Below, in pieces: positions 12,901 to 26,374 of a stretch of DNA of 64,000 bases. Within the stretch, counting starts at the first letter, position 1; every line of letters starts with the position of its first letter. The position numbers and the translations under genes were made by a program. Source of the DNA: Setaria digitata (lineage: Eukaryota > Nematoda > Chromadorea > Rhabditida > Setariidae); assembly GCA_003640385.1 (NCBI GenBank), contig RCAB01000302.1, positions 1 through 64,000 of the forward strand, in the 5' to 3' direction. The notes under the pieces are model-generated. The model saw only the letters and a program-made list of their open reading frames with translations. It had not been told where the DNA came from and made no database searches.

Positions 12901-13475
12901 GTGCATAGTTTTAATAGGAATTATATTTCAGGTGGAAGCAGAAAGATGGATTGTTGATTTGATTAGAACGTATCGAATTGATGGTGCCAAAATTGATTCC
13001 AAGCTTGGGCAGGTATACTTCATTATTCTATTCCAATGCCTTGTAAAAGATAATGTAAGATACGAAGTTAGATAATTCAAATTCTCCTCCTGTTTCAATC
13101 TGTGTTTCAGTTACTTTGTTTGTTTTGAAGGTTGTTATGGGTGCTAAAACTACATCTGTACATGAGCAAGTAATGGAAAATACGAAACGGTTGACTTTTC
13201 GGGCCCAACAAATTGCTTTGCAGCTGGAAAAAATGAAACTTGATAAGAAGGTAAGCACTGTTAGCTTCTTATTTCATGTGGCTTTTAGTGTGAATTAAGT
13301 TTCCCAAAAAATTTGGACGCATCACTTAGACATAGTTACATATGAGTTTTACGTTGGTGAATGTAGTATTTCTTTCAAGTTCTTAACAAATATCGCTTCA
13401 GGTTAGATTGTTTTGATGGAATTTCAAGTTCAAAAATTTTTTTTTCAGGGTACATGGAAAGCCGAATTATCATGA
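9998..13475 (+). CDS. eif-3.E: Eukaryotic translation initiation factor 3 subunit E (INT6)
   Basis: Eleven exons: 9998-10087, 10374-10514, 10742-10870, 11122-11295, 11727-11927, 12197-12298, 12508-12609, 12684-12824, 12932-13012, 13131-13250 and 13449-13475. Every junction is phase 0. The product is about 435 residues (human eIF3e 445). It is a PCI-domain subunit of the eIF3 complex, which bridges mRNA-bound factors to the 40S ribosome. Recognisable blocks are [16 protein letters not shown] at the N-terminus, [79 protein letters not shown] and [12 protein letters not shown]; the PCI module covers roughly residues 210-400. The acceptor at 12506-12507 was chosen over an earlier AG because it alone keeps frame and gives the expected ERHNYEDP join. 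Confidence 0.95.
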
Positions 13476-14684
13476 CATTAATTGTATGGAAATAATTTGT
13501 AACCAATTAATTGGTTGTATTTTTTTTGGTGGGTAGTTCTTTTGTTATTCAAATTATTTGAAGGATTGATATTACACGATTTTGGTTCCCTTCTGAATCC
13601 TTGGATAAGTAAATGTAGAATAGTGTCTGATAGTGGAAGTGATAATTGTTTTTGCACGATTATTTCATTTATGCATCATTGTTCTTCTGTCGCACTTTGA
13701 CATTGTGAGATTCTTTCAGTCTAAATGATATGTTATGTGCATCAGTTGAGGTCACTCATTCGAGATATTGATATGCAACGGTCTTTCTGTGGAAATTGCT
13801 GCAAATTTAAAGCATGTAATACTGATACAAACCAATTGATTACTGCACTGCTAATTACTCTCCTCCTGATGATCACTCCTAAATGATAGTAGCGACATCT
13901 CTTTTTCATATGTAAATTGCATCATTTTGATTGTCTCTGCACGGTTATATATTTTCTTCATTAGGTAGCAAATAACACTTTTTAATTTATTCCAATTCAG
14001 GATTTTTATTGACATTAATTTACAACTAGCATAGCCAGGACCAATTTTATCTTAAATCAAGTTAGTAAAGAAATGATTTACTTCCCGTATTGAATGCAAT
14101 TTAGTATTCTTTAATTATTGGGATAATAACCGTGTTAAAAGTAAGTCATTTTGATAGACGTGAATGTAGCTTTGGATAATTTTAAAATTATACTATTAAA
14201 TGAGTAAAGTAATGAAAATTCAAATAGTTTACGATGGGAAAACTGTTAAATCCTTCCTCTTATTTTGTTTTTATTCATGTTGTTGTTGAATAATTGAGTG
14301 ATATAAACTATAAAAAATTTTGATTTTCTTTACGGTTTCCAATTCAAATCCCAATAATTTGCTTAGCCAGTTAATTCCTAGCAATTTCCGGTGATTATAT
14401 TACAAGCTTCTACCAGTCTGTCATTCTCAAAATTCTTTTTCTCAGCGGATGTACTATAACGCGACAGATGATGCAGCGATACGAATAAGATTTTGCAAAT
14501 TTTCTTTGGTTCTTTTTTTTGGTAAATTTGTGTAAATATGACAATTAAACAGTGACGCTCGCCTTTAGTAACTTGCGGAGTTGACAATTAGAAGATGTTT
14601 GATAAATTTATTGACCAAAAATGCTGAAAATATTGCTTATATATATTTACTTCCTTGATTTTAATCAATCAACCATTCTTCTTC
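13476..14684. other. Intergenic region between convergent genes
   Basis: Separates the 3' ends of the eIF3e gene (+) and the BTB-BACK gene (-). It should contain both 3'UTRs. I see no further coding signal. Confidence 0.5.
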
Positions 14685-17600
14685 TCAGTCGTTCCTCATT
14701 CCCCGGAATTTATCAGTACTTAGCGGTGTTGGCGGTGAGCTCTGATCTGTCCCGCTGCTGTTTTCACTTTCGGCGCTATCCATTTCCCTAACACTTCCAG
14801 TTTCTCCGTTATCAGTTGAATTAAAATAAGTCGAGCTGCCTTAAAAAAACATTTGTGATTGCACAGGAATTTCCGAATAAAGAACAAAGATTTATGAGTT
14901 ACCATAGCCAGGTATACACTTTAATGAGTTTTTAAATGCACGCCCTTTGCGTGCATAACGTAGCAGCAACATGATAAAAACCTTCACTATCAGGCGAACT
15001 ACCAGCCGTCTTACGCTGTTTTCTTGATTGCTTACTTTTACTGGATTTGGTTGATTTGGCTAGAAAAAAAGAACGTCGAATATGTTATTATTATTTTATT
15101 AAATATGTTTTTATTAAATCTTCCTTTCTTAGTTCCAACTTTCCTTTTGTATTTTTCAAAAATTTAAATGGAAGTTATAAGCTTAGCCTCTTTCCATTCA
15201 TTTCTCAACTTATATAGACCTAAAATAACAGCCTAATCATTTAGTAACGATTTAATAGCTACGCATCACTTATTTCAAAGTATTTTTCATAATCACCATA
15301 AATTACACCTTTAAACTTATTTCAAATCATGTGTTAAACATATTTTTAAATATTTGCTTAAAAATTTCTAATAATATTTTGAAACAAAAACTTTCATTTC
15401 TTCCTCTACTAACCACTTTCCTCCATCGATGTTTTGATTTCATCCTTTCCTTTCTTGTGTGCAGCATTTTTTCTCTCTAATTATTCTTTTTAAAAAAAAA
15501 AAAAAAAAAAATTTAATATTTTTTCCTTCTTGTTTTGTATGAATTTAAAAATTATGAAATTATTATCAAACTGTGTAAATTTTAATCAAAATTTTCAAAT
15601 ACCTTTTGATGATTCAGTAGAAATTGGCATAGCACTGCTATATCGATGACGTCCTTGTATGCCTATCGTAAGTTAGATAAAATGTGTACTGTTGAATAAA
15701 ATATTATCTTTTTTTCTTCCTCTCTTGCTTTTTGAAAAGTTGTAGTATAAAATTTTGGATTTATTTATTTGCAGAAAAGGGGAATTATTAGCAGAAGTTG
15801 AAATCGTTGACAATTAAAAGTCATTTCTCATAGAGAAACATAAAAAAGGGCGAAAAAAATACGTTTATATTCCTCTTTGTAACGTGCCATACGTTCAGCA
15901 CGTGTTGTACGTCTTTCTTGTGAAACTGCAAATACGATACGTTTCATTTCTTCGCCATCACTATGTCCTTCACCTGCTCCTTGTACTGGTGATACTTCTA
16001 AAATTTAACCCTTTTTTTTTAAAACTTTTTTAAAATTTTGAACTTAAAGAAAGAATATTCGAAATCGTTATGAACATCAGTTGCTTCTTCTTTATTCTGA
16101 ATATTTTTTAACGGAATGTTATCAAAATTTCCTTTTTCTTTTGCGATTGAATTTTTTCTAAAATTTCATTAAAATCTGTACTTGGCTTAGCCGTGACATA
16201 AGACGCTTTAATAGGCAACTTTTTTCGATATGTAATTCTTCGATTAGGCACATTAATACTGAAAAAGAAACCTTCCTTTTTTTCTTTTTCTTTTTTTTTT
16301 TTTTTAAATAAAATAACCCATGGTGTATTGTCAAAGTTGTTGCAAAAATTGTGCAACAGGAAAAAGATCAACTATTGTATTCCAACCTCGATTTCGAATG
16401 AATTCGTGTAATATAGGACAATATAATTTATTAAGAATAACAATTTTTCGTATTGTAATAATTAACTGTATTAATTACTTGCATAGTAAAAGTCGCAAAG
16501 AATTGTAATTCGATTACAAAGTTGCCGATGTATATGTAATCAATCTTGCAAACATTTCTTTAACTAGAAAATTTTTCGATTTTTATGAATTAATTTGTAA
16601 TTTTTTCATTTTTCAAATGAAAAAGGAAAAAATGTACACATATTCTATTTGTCCACTTCGATTCCCACATCGTTTGTATGAGTTATGCTCGGCTAATAAG
16701 CAAGCACGGTGAGCATTTGTGTTATTAAACGTGTAATGGGCAAATGCTGACATCTAAAATTTAAGAAATTCAATTTATTTGCTTTTTTTTTTTTTTTTTT
16801 TTTTAAAGAAAATTGTCAAATATTGTGCGATTAATACAAATGCGCTTCACTGCTCATTGATTGTAATCAGGAGATTAACGTTAATTATGATAGCCAACTG
16901 ATTGACCAACTGAAGGATGTTAACTACTTGGCAATATTTGATTATTCAACAGATTAGCTTAAATTATGATAGCCAACTGGCTGATTGATTGATCAATTCA
17001 ATGATTAGTCAGCCAGAGTGTTCTGTTATGCTGTGATGAAATTTTATTTTTATTCAAATTTAAAAAAACAAACTATTCGTGTATAATTCGCCGTTGTTTC
17101 GATAAGTGCAAAAAGCTCGAGACGTTGAGCTGGCGTCAAATTAATGATACGTATACAACGTAATACCAGATAGGAGAAGTGGACACGTTCCGGTTTAGCG
17201 GCTAACCACCTTATAGCCGCTTCAACTACGTCATACTCACTGCTTACACTTAAATCACATCTACAAAAATTCGCCTTTTCGTCGAACGTTTAAACTATTC
17301 ACTAATTTAAAGCTATGACATTTTCCAGTGAAAATAGTTACATGGTGATGAATTTAACTTGTTCAGTAAACATTTTGAATGATTTGTTAAAGTTAAATTT
17401 TTGTAAAATGAATTAACTATAATTGGAAAATTGCAACAATTAATTGGCAAAAAATTTCCAGTAAAATGAACTGGTTTAACTTTGAGGAACGATTAAATTA
17501 TAAAGAAAAACATGATAACTAATTAATTACTTTAGCATCAACTTAATAAAAGAAATGTAAAGCTAAATAATTTACTGAATTGCAGTTAAGAAGTGTGGCA

Positions 17601-19514
17601 ATTGATTGATTAAAAAAAGAAGAACCGATCTAAAATGCGAAGGATGGCATCAAGCGGTATTTCAGTAAAGATTGCCAATTTCACGATAATCGGAAACTTG
17701 AAAACAGCCTTATCGATAATTTTTCTTCCCAGTGGCGTATCCAGTAACATTTGCATACTTATCATTGTTAGCGCATGCACCAAAAATTGTTCGCTTTGTG
17801 CGACAGATGCCAAAATGAACTATGAAAGAAAAATAGTAGTAAAAAATTAGAATGATATGTGATCATCGGTGATAAAAAAATAGTAGTACAAATTAGAATG
17901 ATATGTGATCATCGGTGATAAAAAAATAGTAGTACAAATTAGAATGATATGTGATCATCGGTGATAAAAAAATAGTAGTACAAATTAGAATGATATGTGA
18001 TCATCGGTGATAAAAAAATAGTAGTACAAATTAGAATGATATGTGATCATCGGTGATAAAAAAATAGTAGTACAAATTAGAATGATATGTGATCATCGGT
18101 GATAAAAAAATAGTAGTACAAATTAGAATGATATGTGATCATCGGTGATAAAAAAATAGTAGTACAAATTAGAATGATATGTGATCATCGGTGATAAAAA
18201 AATAGTAGTACAAATTAGAATGATATGTGATCATCGGTGATAAAAAAATAGTAGTACAAATTAGAATGATATGTGATCATCGGTGATAAAAAAATAGTAG
18301 TACAAATTAGAACGATATGTGATCATCGGTGATAAAAAAATAGTGGTACAAATTAGAACGATATGTGATCATCGGTGATATAAAGAAGTTTGAGAATTTG
18401 ACTGATATGAAAAAGAAACAAATATTTTCACTTCAATCGCAAAATTTACTTCTCTGAATTATTCTTTTTTAATTCACAGATTTAAATAATTTTTTATTAT
18501 AACTAAATAAATGTTATTACTAAATGAGTAATAAATTAGTCAAATTAAATATTAATTGCTAAATTAGTTTTTTCTTTTTTGCCAAAAAGTACTTCGAACT
18601 ATTTTATAATTGACGGAATTTAGATTTCCATGCTAGTATTTAATTAGCTTATTAATAGATTTTAAATAAAGTAAACTGTTTGGTTAATGCAAAATTCTTT
18701 ATCATCCAATCATTAAATTACAAATAAAATAATAAATTTAAGGAAAATAAACAGTGAACTTTCTGACTTCATCAATTTTTTTTGACAAAAAATCCATTTC
18801 AAGTGTACGAGCAATTTCAGCCATGTCACCAAGGATGGAATTTGTAATTCGAGCCTTAGTTCGGCCATTTGTTATCATATAATCAACTAAAGTCGCTACC
18901 GCTGCCACATCGTAGTCTGATAAATCCAACATTTTAGGTACTTTGCCATTTTGGTCTAACTAAAAGAGGGAAGAAAAAAGAAGAATTAGATATAAAATTA
19001 CGAAATGGTAGAAGAAAAAATCCTTCAATGAGAAAAAAAAAACTAGCAACTTATTATGCAATTAAAATTTTAATTAAATTATAAAAAGAAAAAAGGAGTT
19101 ATTGATACTTAAAGCTAAATTTTCCACAATAACCATTTTTTTTTTTTTTTTTGAAATCATCCAAATTTTCAACCTGCTTGATTTTATTAGAATATTCCTT
19201 GAGCATGGCGATATCAATTGAAAAATCATCCTTGTTACTGTGTAAAGTTATTTGACGGCTTTTTTGTAGTCTAAACAAAAAAAAAAAAAAAACAAAATTG
19301 AAGAGGAAATGAAACACCTAAATAACAAATCACTAGTTCACATTTAGAACAATAATTATTGGACCGAAAAATTTGTTCTTTCATAGTGTAACACTGAAAA
19401 TGAAAAATCGAATAGTTCTGCTACAGTTAACTCTTTCAATTTTTAATCAGTGGCTAGAAATTAAATTTAAAAGACAAAAAAGCGAATAAACTTCGCTTCA
19501 TCCGATGTTTCCAT
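14685..19514 (-). CDS. BTB/POZ-BACK domain protein with basic Ser-rich C-terminal tail
   Basis: Eleven exons on the minus strand: 19514-19492, 19270-19174, 18959-18768, 17819-17626, 17260-17074, 16753-16638, 16258-16113, 15997-15863, 15662-15603, 15059-14982 and 14839-14685. Phases agree throughout and give about 460 residues. Residues 10-105 look like a BTB/POZ fold (LDLSDYDVAAVATLVDYM then ILGDMAEIARTLEM). Residues 105-235 look like BACK (SVSSEYDVVEAAIRWLA, then LRCIRIINLTPAQRLELF). Such proteins often serve as Cullin-3 substrate adaptors, but no Kelch repeats follow. Instead there is a segment with RRTTRAERMARYKEEYKR, a Lys/Ser-rich stretch and an acidic Ser/Thr-rich end. The last exon was chosen because its GAAG|GTTTTT donor keeps phase; reading on would stop at 14932 instead. 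I do not recognise the orthologue. Exons at 16638-16258 are the least certain. Confidence 0.72.
16883..16979. repeat. Direct repeat of 18 bp, 79 bp apart
   Basis: The words AATTATGATAGCCAACTG at 16883-16900 and 16962-16979 are identical, and each is followed by GATTGA-type repeats. They lie in an intron of the BTB-BACK gene. Confidence 0.75.
17834..18379. repeat. 46-bp minisatellite, about 12 copies
   Basis: The word GATCATCGGT recurs every 46 bp (17861, 17907, 17953 and on). Each unit holds an A7 run, TAGTAGTACAAATTAG, then ATGATATG, TGATCATC and GGTGAT. Interior copies look identical. The first copy has an A-for-C change and the last two carry GAACG and TAGTGG variants, as expected when arrays expand from the middle. 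The array fills more than half of the 948-bp intron between the BTB and BACK exons of the minus-strand gene. Each unit contains the palindrome TGATCA. Confidence 0.97.
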
Positions 19515-21588
19515 CAATCACGCTACCGTCTGAAACAACAGAGAAAACACTAATAGTATTTGATGAGTTGTGAGATTAATTTATATATGTTGCAGACGAA
19601 TTGCTGCTTTGATGCAAAATTGTTAAATCAATTAATGGTGCACTGTTTGTCATTTGCATGATAAAAGATCTTTGTCACCAAATCATTATCAATTGTACGA
19701 TGATTAAAAGATGATGAAACTTTTGATTTGTTTTGCTTTCTTTAATTTCCAAATAATATAAGTTTTTAAATTTCGAACTACAATCTTTAATTTAAAGGAA
19801 CTTCAAACATTTCGGAAGTCACTGATTTTAGAAATTTTGACGAAAGCATATCTTCATTGCTCCAAAAAAGTAAGGAGACGTATGTGCACTTTATATTTCT
19901 TGCAAATTATTGTAGTGCAAATAAGAAGATTGATTTATATGCATATTAAGTCATATTCTTAATCGTAATTGTATGAATAATCATCTTTAAAATATATTAA
20001 ATTCTTCATTATTTTTCTTGATTCAAAGGCGCTGCCATATCAATAATTCCAGAAAAGTGTACTACGAAGGCAATCGTTTTTGCAGTTCTGCTCACGTTGA
20101 TGTAGTAAGTGACTTTTTGGTACGTTTTCTAAAATGACTTTATTGTATAATCATGAAAATGATAATAATTAAAATTGATAATGACGAATAACTAATTAAA
20201 AAATTTCTTAATGATAATTCGTGGCCATATTGTCCGTAATCATCTATAATTTTAGTCATTATCATGGTAATAATCGAAGAGCGAGATTTTATTTTAGTTT
20301 ATTAGTTTTTCTAGATCAGAATAAAATAATTTGTTAGCTGTTATTGTAACTGATAAGCTTGGTCATTTTCTGCGCAGTTATCAGTAGTATTGGTTCTTAT
20401 CAATTTAATGATTTAAAAAAAAAAAGCTATGAGCATAGGATCGTAAATACTATGATCATCAGGATCATTCAATGAAACATTTGATTGATTACTGCAAGCC
20501 CCAGAAATGGTACCAGATGGTTCCTTCTTTGAAGCACTATCCATTCTCTTAAATTTCTTAACTATTTACTTCTCAAGATATCGTATTTAGTAAGAACAAT
20601 TACCAAATACTTTTATTTTTCTTCATATATATATTCATACATAAATTTCAATGGAAAACCATAGTTTCAGGAATAAGTAGCATCAGACCCGATCTTAACA
20701 GGCAAAAGTCCCACCGTAAATTCCGAGAATTTTAGTTCAGTTAATTTTATTTTGCTTTCAAGACTTTTATAAAATAATCACAATAGCCGTTTGCAATGAG
20801 AGTAAGTGTAAAATGATAATTGAAAAATGTTTTTAAAGCTAATATTAGTAGCATACCGAGATTTGCATACATATTATTTAGAAATTGGAATGCACTTGAA
20901 TGTACTCTTCATTAAATCCATAATCTTATATGAATAGATTCAAAAAAAGATTTAAAAGATATACTTAATATTTGTTCAAGTTGATTTGAATACCACGATG
21001 AATATATTAAACTAACAATATTTCATCATTCTCAATCTCACTTCTTTCATTTCCCATAGTTAACCGCTGATCAAAAGGATTGAAAATGTACCTAGAACAA
21101 AGTTCTATTACCACGAATAGTCAATGGAAACGAAAAAAAAAGACAACTCTGTTAATAACAGTAGTAATACAAAATAATTTATTGCCAAAAACACAGTAAC
21201 ATGCCCAAGAAAGAAAAGAAATAAAAGATTGAGTAGAATCATTTAAGTTGAATTTTAACGTGCACAAATGATTGAGATAAGCACTAGGAATTCGAAATGA
21301 TCGGACTGTGTGTTGAAATTTTCTTAATTGTAATAAATTACATGACATCTTGAATAGAATAGATAAAGCAGACAATAGTATACCTCGAACATTTATGTTT
21401 TTCCGAAAGAATCTCAGCATAACATATTATATTATAGCGATCGATTAAAGACAGAATACACAGTAACTAAAAAAAAATCCCCTTTTTCATCTAACAAACC
21501 CATAGGTGTTTTACAAGAACATAAAAAAAACAGATCCAGCATGCGCCGTAAAAAGTACAAATTATTGAAAAATCGTTCAAATCAAAAC
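19515..21588. other. Noncoding region between the BTB-BACK start and the COG8 end
   Basis: Should include the BTB-BACK promoter and the COG8 3'UTR. The frame at 21121-21420 on the minus strand lies just past the COG8 stop and has no family resemblance. Nothing else was seen. Confidence 0.45.
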
Positions 21589-24500
21589 CTAGACGACCGA
21601 TTCATCGCCTGAAGAGACTGCAGAAGAGTGCTCTTTTGCTTCATTTTCATTATCATTTTTTTCCAAATCTACTGCTACATCATCATCATCTGGCAATTTC
21701 AGTAGTTCCTGTAATAATCCCTAACATTTCAGGGGGAACAAAAATGGAAGCATATTATCTCAAACTTCTTGCATGAAAATCAGACTTGAAATTTTCCATC
21801 CTACAGCAAGAATATCTGCAATAATAATTCTGCAATATCCCAGGAAAAAGTAACTTAGATACAGAAAAATTAGTCTGAAATAATCAGTGGAATATATTCC
21901 TCAACTGTTTTTACACATGTCCAAATTCATTTAGATTTTATGCAGTAGACAATACCTCTGAGAAATTCAAGCTCAAGCAATGCAAAATTCCCTACCTCCA
22001 CTCTCCTAAAAAGAAAAAAAAAATCAAATTATTTTAATAACTATATAATTAGATGAAACAAAATACCATATTCTCAACTATTATTTATTAAACAAAACAA
22101 CTAATACTTGAAATACTAAATTTAAAAACGTCACCTCTTGTGGACCACTGTTATTTTCACGGATATAAACTTCACTACCTTCCACATTCTCACTATAAGC
22201 TAAAACGGCTTCATCATATCCATTGACAGGACGGTCCATTTCTTCTAGTAACTTTTCAATAACAATCGACTTTGGACAATCTTTACAGATCTCTGTAATT
22301 TGTAAAGCACATCTTTTTTCCTGCAAAAATTCCTGAATTTAATTAGTATTTTGCATTATCGCCCAAAAGAAACAAAAAGGACATGGGGAAGGAGAGAAGA
22401 ATTGACAGCAGAAATTATAAATATATTGTATAAAATAATTTATTTGTTTTGATAGAGAAAATGATAAGCAACCGATGGAAAGGAACAGAAAAAATAATAA
22501 GGTTAGAGAAAGAAAAAAGAAATCCAAAACTTAATTAATGTTTAAATGCTAGAAAAAAAATAAACCTACTTACATAAAGCTGTAATGTACAAGTCGTATG
22601 ATAAAAAGGTCGGCAGCATTTTTCGTATGGATATAATGCCAACAAGCAGCCATTAATATAAGGTATGAAATATTTCGCTAATAATTTGACTGCTTTTTCT
22701 ATATCCTGAAAAATAAATTTTCTATTTAGCACAAGTCAATCACACATCTATAATAATCTGCGATCTTGTAGTGGATCTCTTTGGACTTCTATTTTAAAAC
22801 TAAAAAACGTAATTATAAGTAATTTCTCTTCTTTTCGCTTCATAAATAAGCCCTTTTGTTTCTCGATAGCAGTGTAACATTGGAATAAAATGAGAGTAAT
22901 AAATAATCTTACTACTTTCTTAACCAACTTTTCCATATTACATAACCAACAAATAACAAGTTTCATTGAGTTTGTCAACTCCTTCAAAACTGGGTTAATC
23001 TGAAAACAGACAGGTGAAGAAGGAAAGAGGACAAAAAAAAAAAAAGAAAAAATAATAGGGGAGATGCAAAAATTTCTCAAACACTTATGGAAACAACTAT
23101 TACATCAAAATTTTTAAAATAGAAAAATAAGTAGTGATATATACCTCTATTGGTGATAAACCACTTCGCAGTTCATTTAAGGCATCAATCAAGGCATTCC
23201 CATAAACACATAAATCATCCCAAAATGCAAGAGCTTGAGGAGCTGACGGTTGTTTGCCGTCCTGACTACTGGGTAGAAATAAGGTATCCGGTATATCACC
23301 ATCAATTTCAATAGTTCTACATTGTTTTAAGCTGAAATAACAATAACATAAACATATTGCTGTAATCAGTTTTTTTTACATAACGACTCCTCAGAAATAT
23401 CATAACCAAATTCTATAAGATTTCATGAAAAAGTAGCAAATGCACCAGAATTAAATACAGGACTATTTTAGAAAATAAAATGTTGGAGTAATCAGACCTT
23501 TTCAAAGTACATTACAGATCCTAACTTGCAACAACTAACTTATTAGTTGCATCTTGAACTTTCAGAGAGAATTTCTTGATGACAAGTTCGTCGACAATTT
23601 CTGCAACCAGTGGTCGAAAATCCATTCCCATCCGACCAAACGACAGAGCAAAGTTCATTAACTTGCTTGCCAGTGAACCAATATCAATATTAGTTTCATC
23701 ACCGACATTTCTGGAATAATAACTATTGTAGCATGAAATTATAGCGCTGCTAGTAGAACAATGAAATTCAACTTACCTTATACAGTTAAACATTACATTC
23801 AGATTGTGAACTGCCCAATCGTTGAGGATGGCTGAAGAACCTGTCGTCTGCCAAATATCCCATCGTGGATCTATTGATGACTACAAATTCACTATTGAAT
23901 TTAAATACCGAAATTTAGTATTTAAGCCAATTCCAAATTGCTGTAAGCAGCAATAAATACAGTCTTTGAAGAATACAAAAGACATTCACATCTATCTGCC
24001 GCCTGCCTATTTCGTTTTCTGGAAAAACAGCCAGATACAAGACCATAGTATCATACATGCAATCGCGATAAACCTCAACCATACGAAGGATGAAGTCAGC
24101 CTGCGACTGAAAATAAAAAGGGACTAAACTTTATTATTATTTTGTAGAATTAACAAAAATGCACTGCTAAAGAAGTAGGAAGTTTTTAACTGACGCTAAA
24201 ATGACTTACATTATCAGTTAGTTACAGAAATTGCCATAAGATATTCGTGTAATACTTTTAGCAAAAAATATTTTACACAGAAAGATCACATTTTAATGGC
24301 TTAAGTAAAATTTGTATTTGTTTGAGATTTTAATGACAATTTTTGTTAGGAATAATGAACAACGCTAGAAAACTAGAAAGTAATTACTTACTCGAATATC
24401 CATGAGTCGCTTTTCAAGGTACATGTCACGGTACTGCAGAATCATAATACGCAGTTGAGTCAAAGACAAATATGGAATTTTGCGAATATTATTTACAATT

Positions 24501-26374
24501 TGAATACCACTCGCTAGGTCAATAGGTCCAGCAAATTTGTTGAGCAACTCATCTAGTAACTGATATCGAGCATCGATTAACTTATCGGCAATTTTCTGAA
24601 ACAGCAAAAAAAATTCTAATAATTCTAATAATCTAATAATTCAGCAATTGCAGCCCTAGTTTCCATAGCACAATATCTCTTGAAAATGAAAGAGCTAGCT
24701 TCCATGCTTTTAATATCAGAAGTATCGCTGTTTAATTCTGAACAATTTTATTTGAGAAAAGAACATGAATGCAACATTTTTTCAGCTTGTATTTATATTA
24801 CAAGAAACTTAAAACCAATAAAGTAAAGACAGAGTAGATGACTTCAGAAAAAAAAGTTTTTATTTTTATTTTTTTTGAATAAAGTGAAATGTAAACTAAG
24901 AAATAGAAAGACTTCAATACTGCTATCGTCTTAAAAGTAAATATTAATTTATCATAAACATTTCTTTCCGGGATAATCAATTTCACCATAACAACTCAAT
25001 AGTAATGAAAATTCGTAAAACCTTCAGTATGGGATTTTTTGTGAGTCCATGTGTTTGTAGCTGCACTCCATAACTGGTAAGTACATAAGCCATATCGTAA
25101 TAACCAGCTCGAATACAGATATCCATACGCTGTAATCTCAAAAAACAAAATAGAAAATGAAAAAATAGAAAATATTAAACTGATTCAAATAGATTTTCCT
25201 TTCATTCTAATGTATTAGAAACAAAAGAAACCCAAATTCACATGAAACCCATGAAATTCCGACAAAATAGTTTAAGTACTATTTTGAAATCAAGCTTCAA
25301 TTCTTTCAGAAAATGGAAATTTCAATTCGTTTCAATTCCATTGGTTCCTCTCATGAATCATTTTAAGAATTACTCCTGGCAAAGGCATTTTCATGCATTC
25401 CGAGTGATGTATATTTCAAGCCACTACAATGTTTCAAGAATTTACCGTTGGCAAGCTTAGAACATCCCATAAGTGTGAACCTTTACTTTCAGCAGTTTTT
25501 AGACAATGAAGCTCTTGCATGATTTCGTCGCTTCTAGAACCAAATTGTTTCATAGATTCTCGCACTGACTCCACCTTTTTTTCGATGTCTTCCACTAAAC
25601 TATTTGCTTCTCCAAACTGAAAGGAAAACATTCCTTAAATTCCATTAATTGACATCTAACTTCGGTTTGCGACTCCTCAAAGTTAAACTTCAATTCTGTT
25701 AGAAATTCAGTCATTTATAGATACATCTGATTCATACTCTGTAGCCAAAGTGACAAGAAAATTTGCAAGTTTTTTTCTGGCAAAAAAAATGAGCTATCTT
25801 TTCCAAAAAATTAAATCTATTCTGATGAAGAAAGTACCAATTGCCGGCAACGTTCCGTTGTACTGCCGGCATCTGCATAGATCTGATAATTCCCGTAAGC
25901 CAAATCGCTGATCTGTTGTTTAATATGAAGTAAATGAGAAGAAATAGCATGCTTTTCCTGCCCTGAAATAAGATTAAGGAATCAGATCTAAAGAAAATTC
26001 GTACCAAAAAAATAGGGCTACTCCAAAATTTTGGTGTCTTCAACAAAAAAAGAAAAAATGATAATAATAGTCCCAAAGCCAAGATACTGTTTTCCACAAC
26101 TTTCAGTAAGAAAAGAGCTTGGAGACAAACAGTTGCGTAGCATATCATATGAGACTCAGAGCATAGAACTCCGCAAAACCTACCTCAACAAAACAATCAA
26201 TTGAAAGAGTTGAAAAATCATGTACGGCTCATACTTCACTTTCAACTTCAATGTCATTTTAAACCAAGTATTTCAAATTGGACCAAACTTAGTGAAATTC
26301 AAAATAAGCTTAATAAGCTTACTAAGTTGTGCAGCGCTAAGAATGCGCAATTCGTCATCCAGAAAATGCGACAT
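21589..26374 (-). CDS. cogc-8: Conserved oligomeric Golgi complex subunit 8
   Basis: Fourteen exons: 26374-26323, 26227-26184, 25957-25838, 25616-25446, 25129-25022, 24595-24392, 24106-23990, 23880-23777, 23710-23540, 23331-23145, 22999-22916, 22705-22574, 22320-22135 and 21708-21589. The product is about 599 residues (human COG8 612). COG8 is in lobe B of the COG tether, which captures recycling vesicles at the Golgi. The early helical part has a coiled-coil-like FGEANSLVEDIEKKVESV. The most diagnostic blocks are RMDICIRAGYYDMAYVL, the PIDLASGIQIVNNIRKIPYL/LRIMILQYRD pair and NDWAVHNLNVM followed by FALSFGRMGMDFRPLV. The tail is acidic (PDDDDVAVDLEKND). The short second exon uses a weak TATGAG acceptor, chosen because it keeps frame; the first two exons are the least certain. 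Confidence 0.88.

Noticed and set aside
14932..14982. Stop at 14932 as the end of the BTB-BACK protein
   Set aside because: The frame reads on to a stop there, but a donor at 14981 joins in phase to a Ser/Glu-rich exon (14839-14685) that looks coding. Kept only as an alternative.
17834..18379. CRISPR-like array
   Set aside because: Units are contiguous 46-bp copies with no unique spacers, and the DNA is nematode nuclear; it is a minisatellite.
23038..23062. Minus-strand Phe-rich frame upstream of a COG8 exon (22748-23080)
   Set aside because: It is intron sequence with A/T runs around the real exon at 22999-22916.
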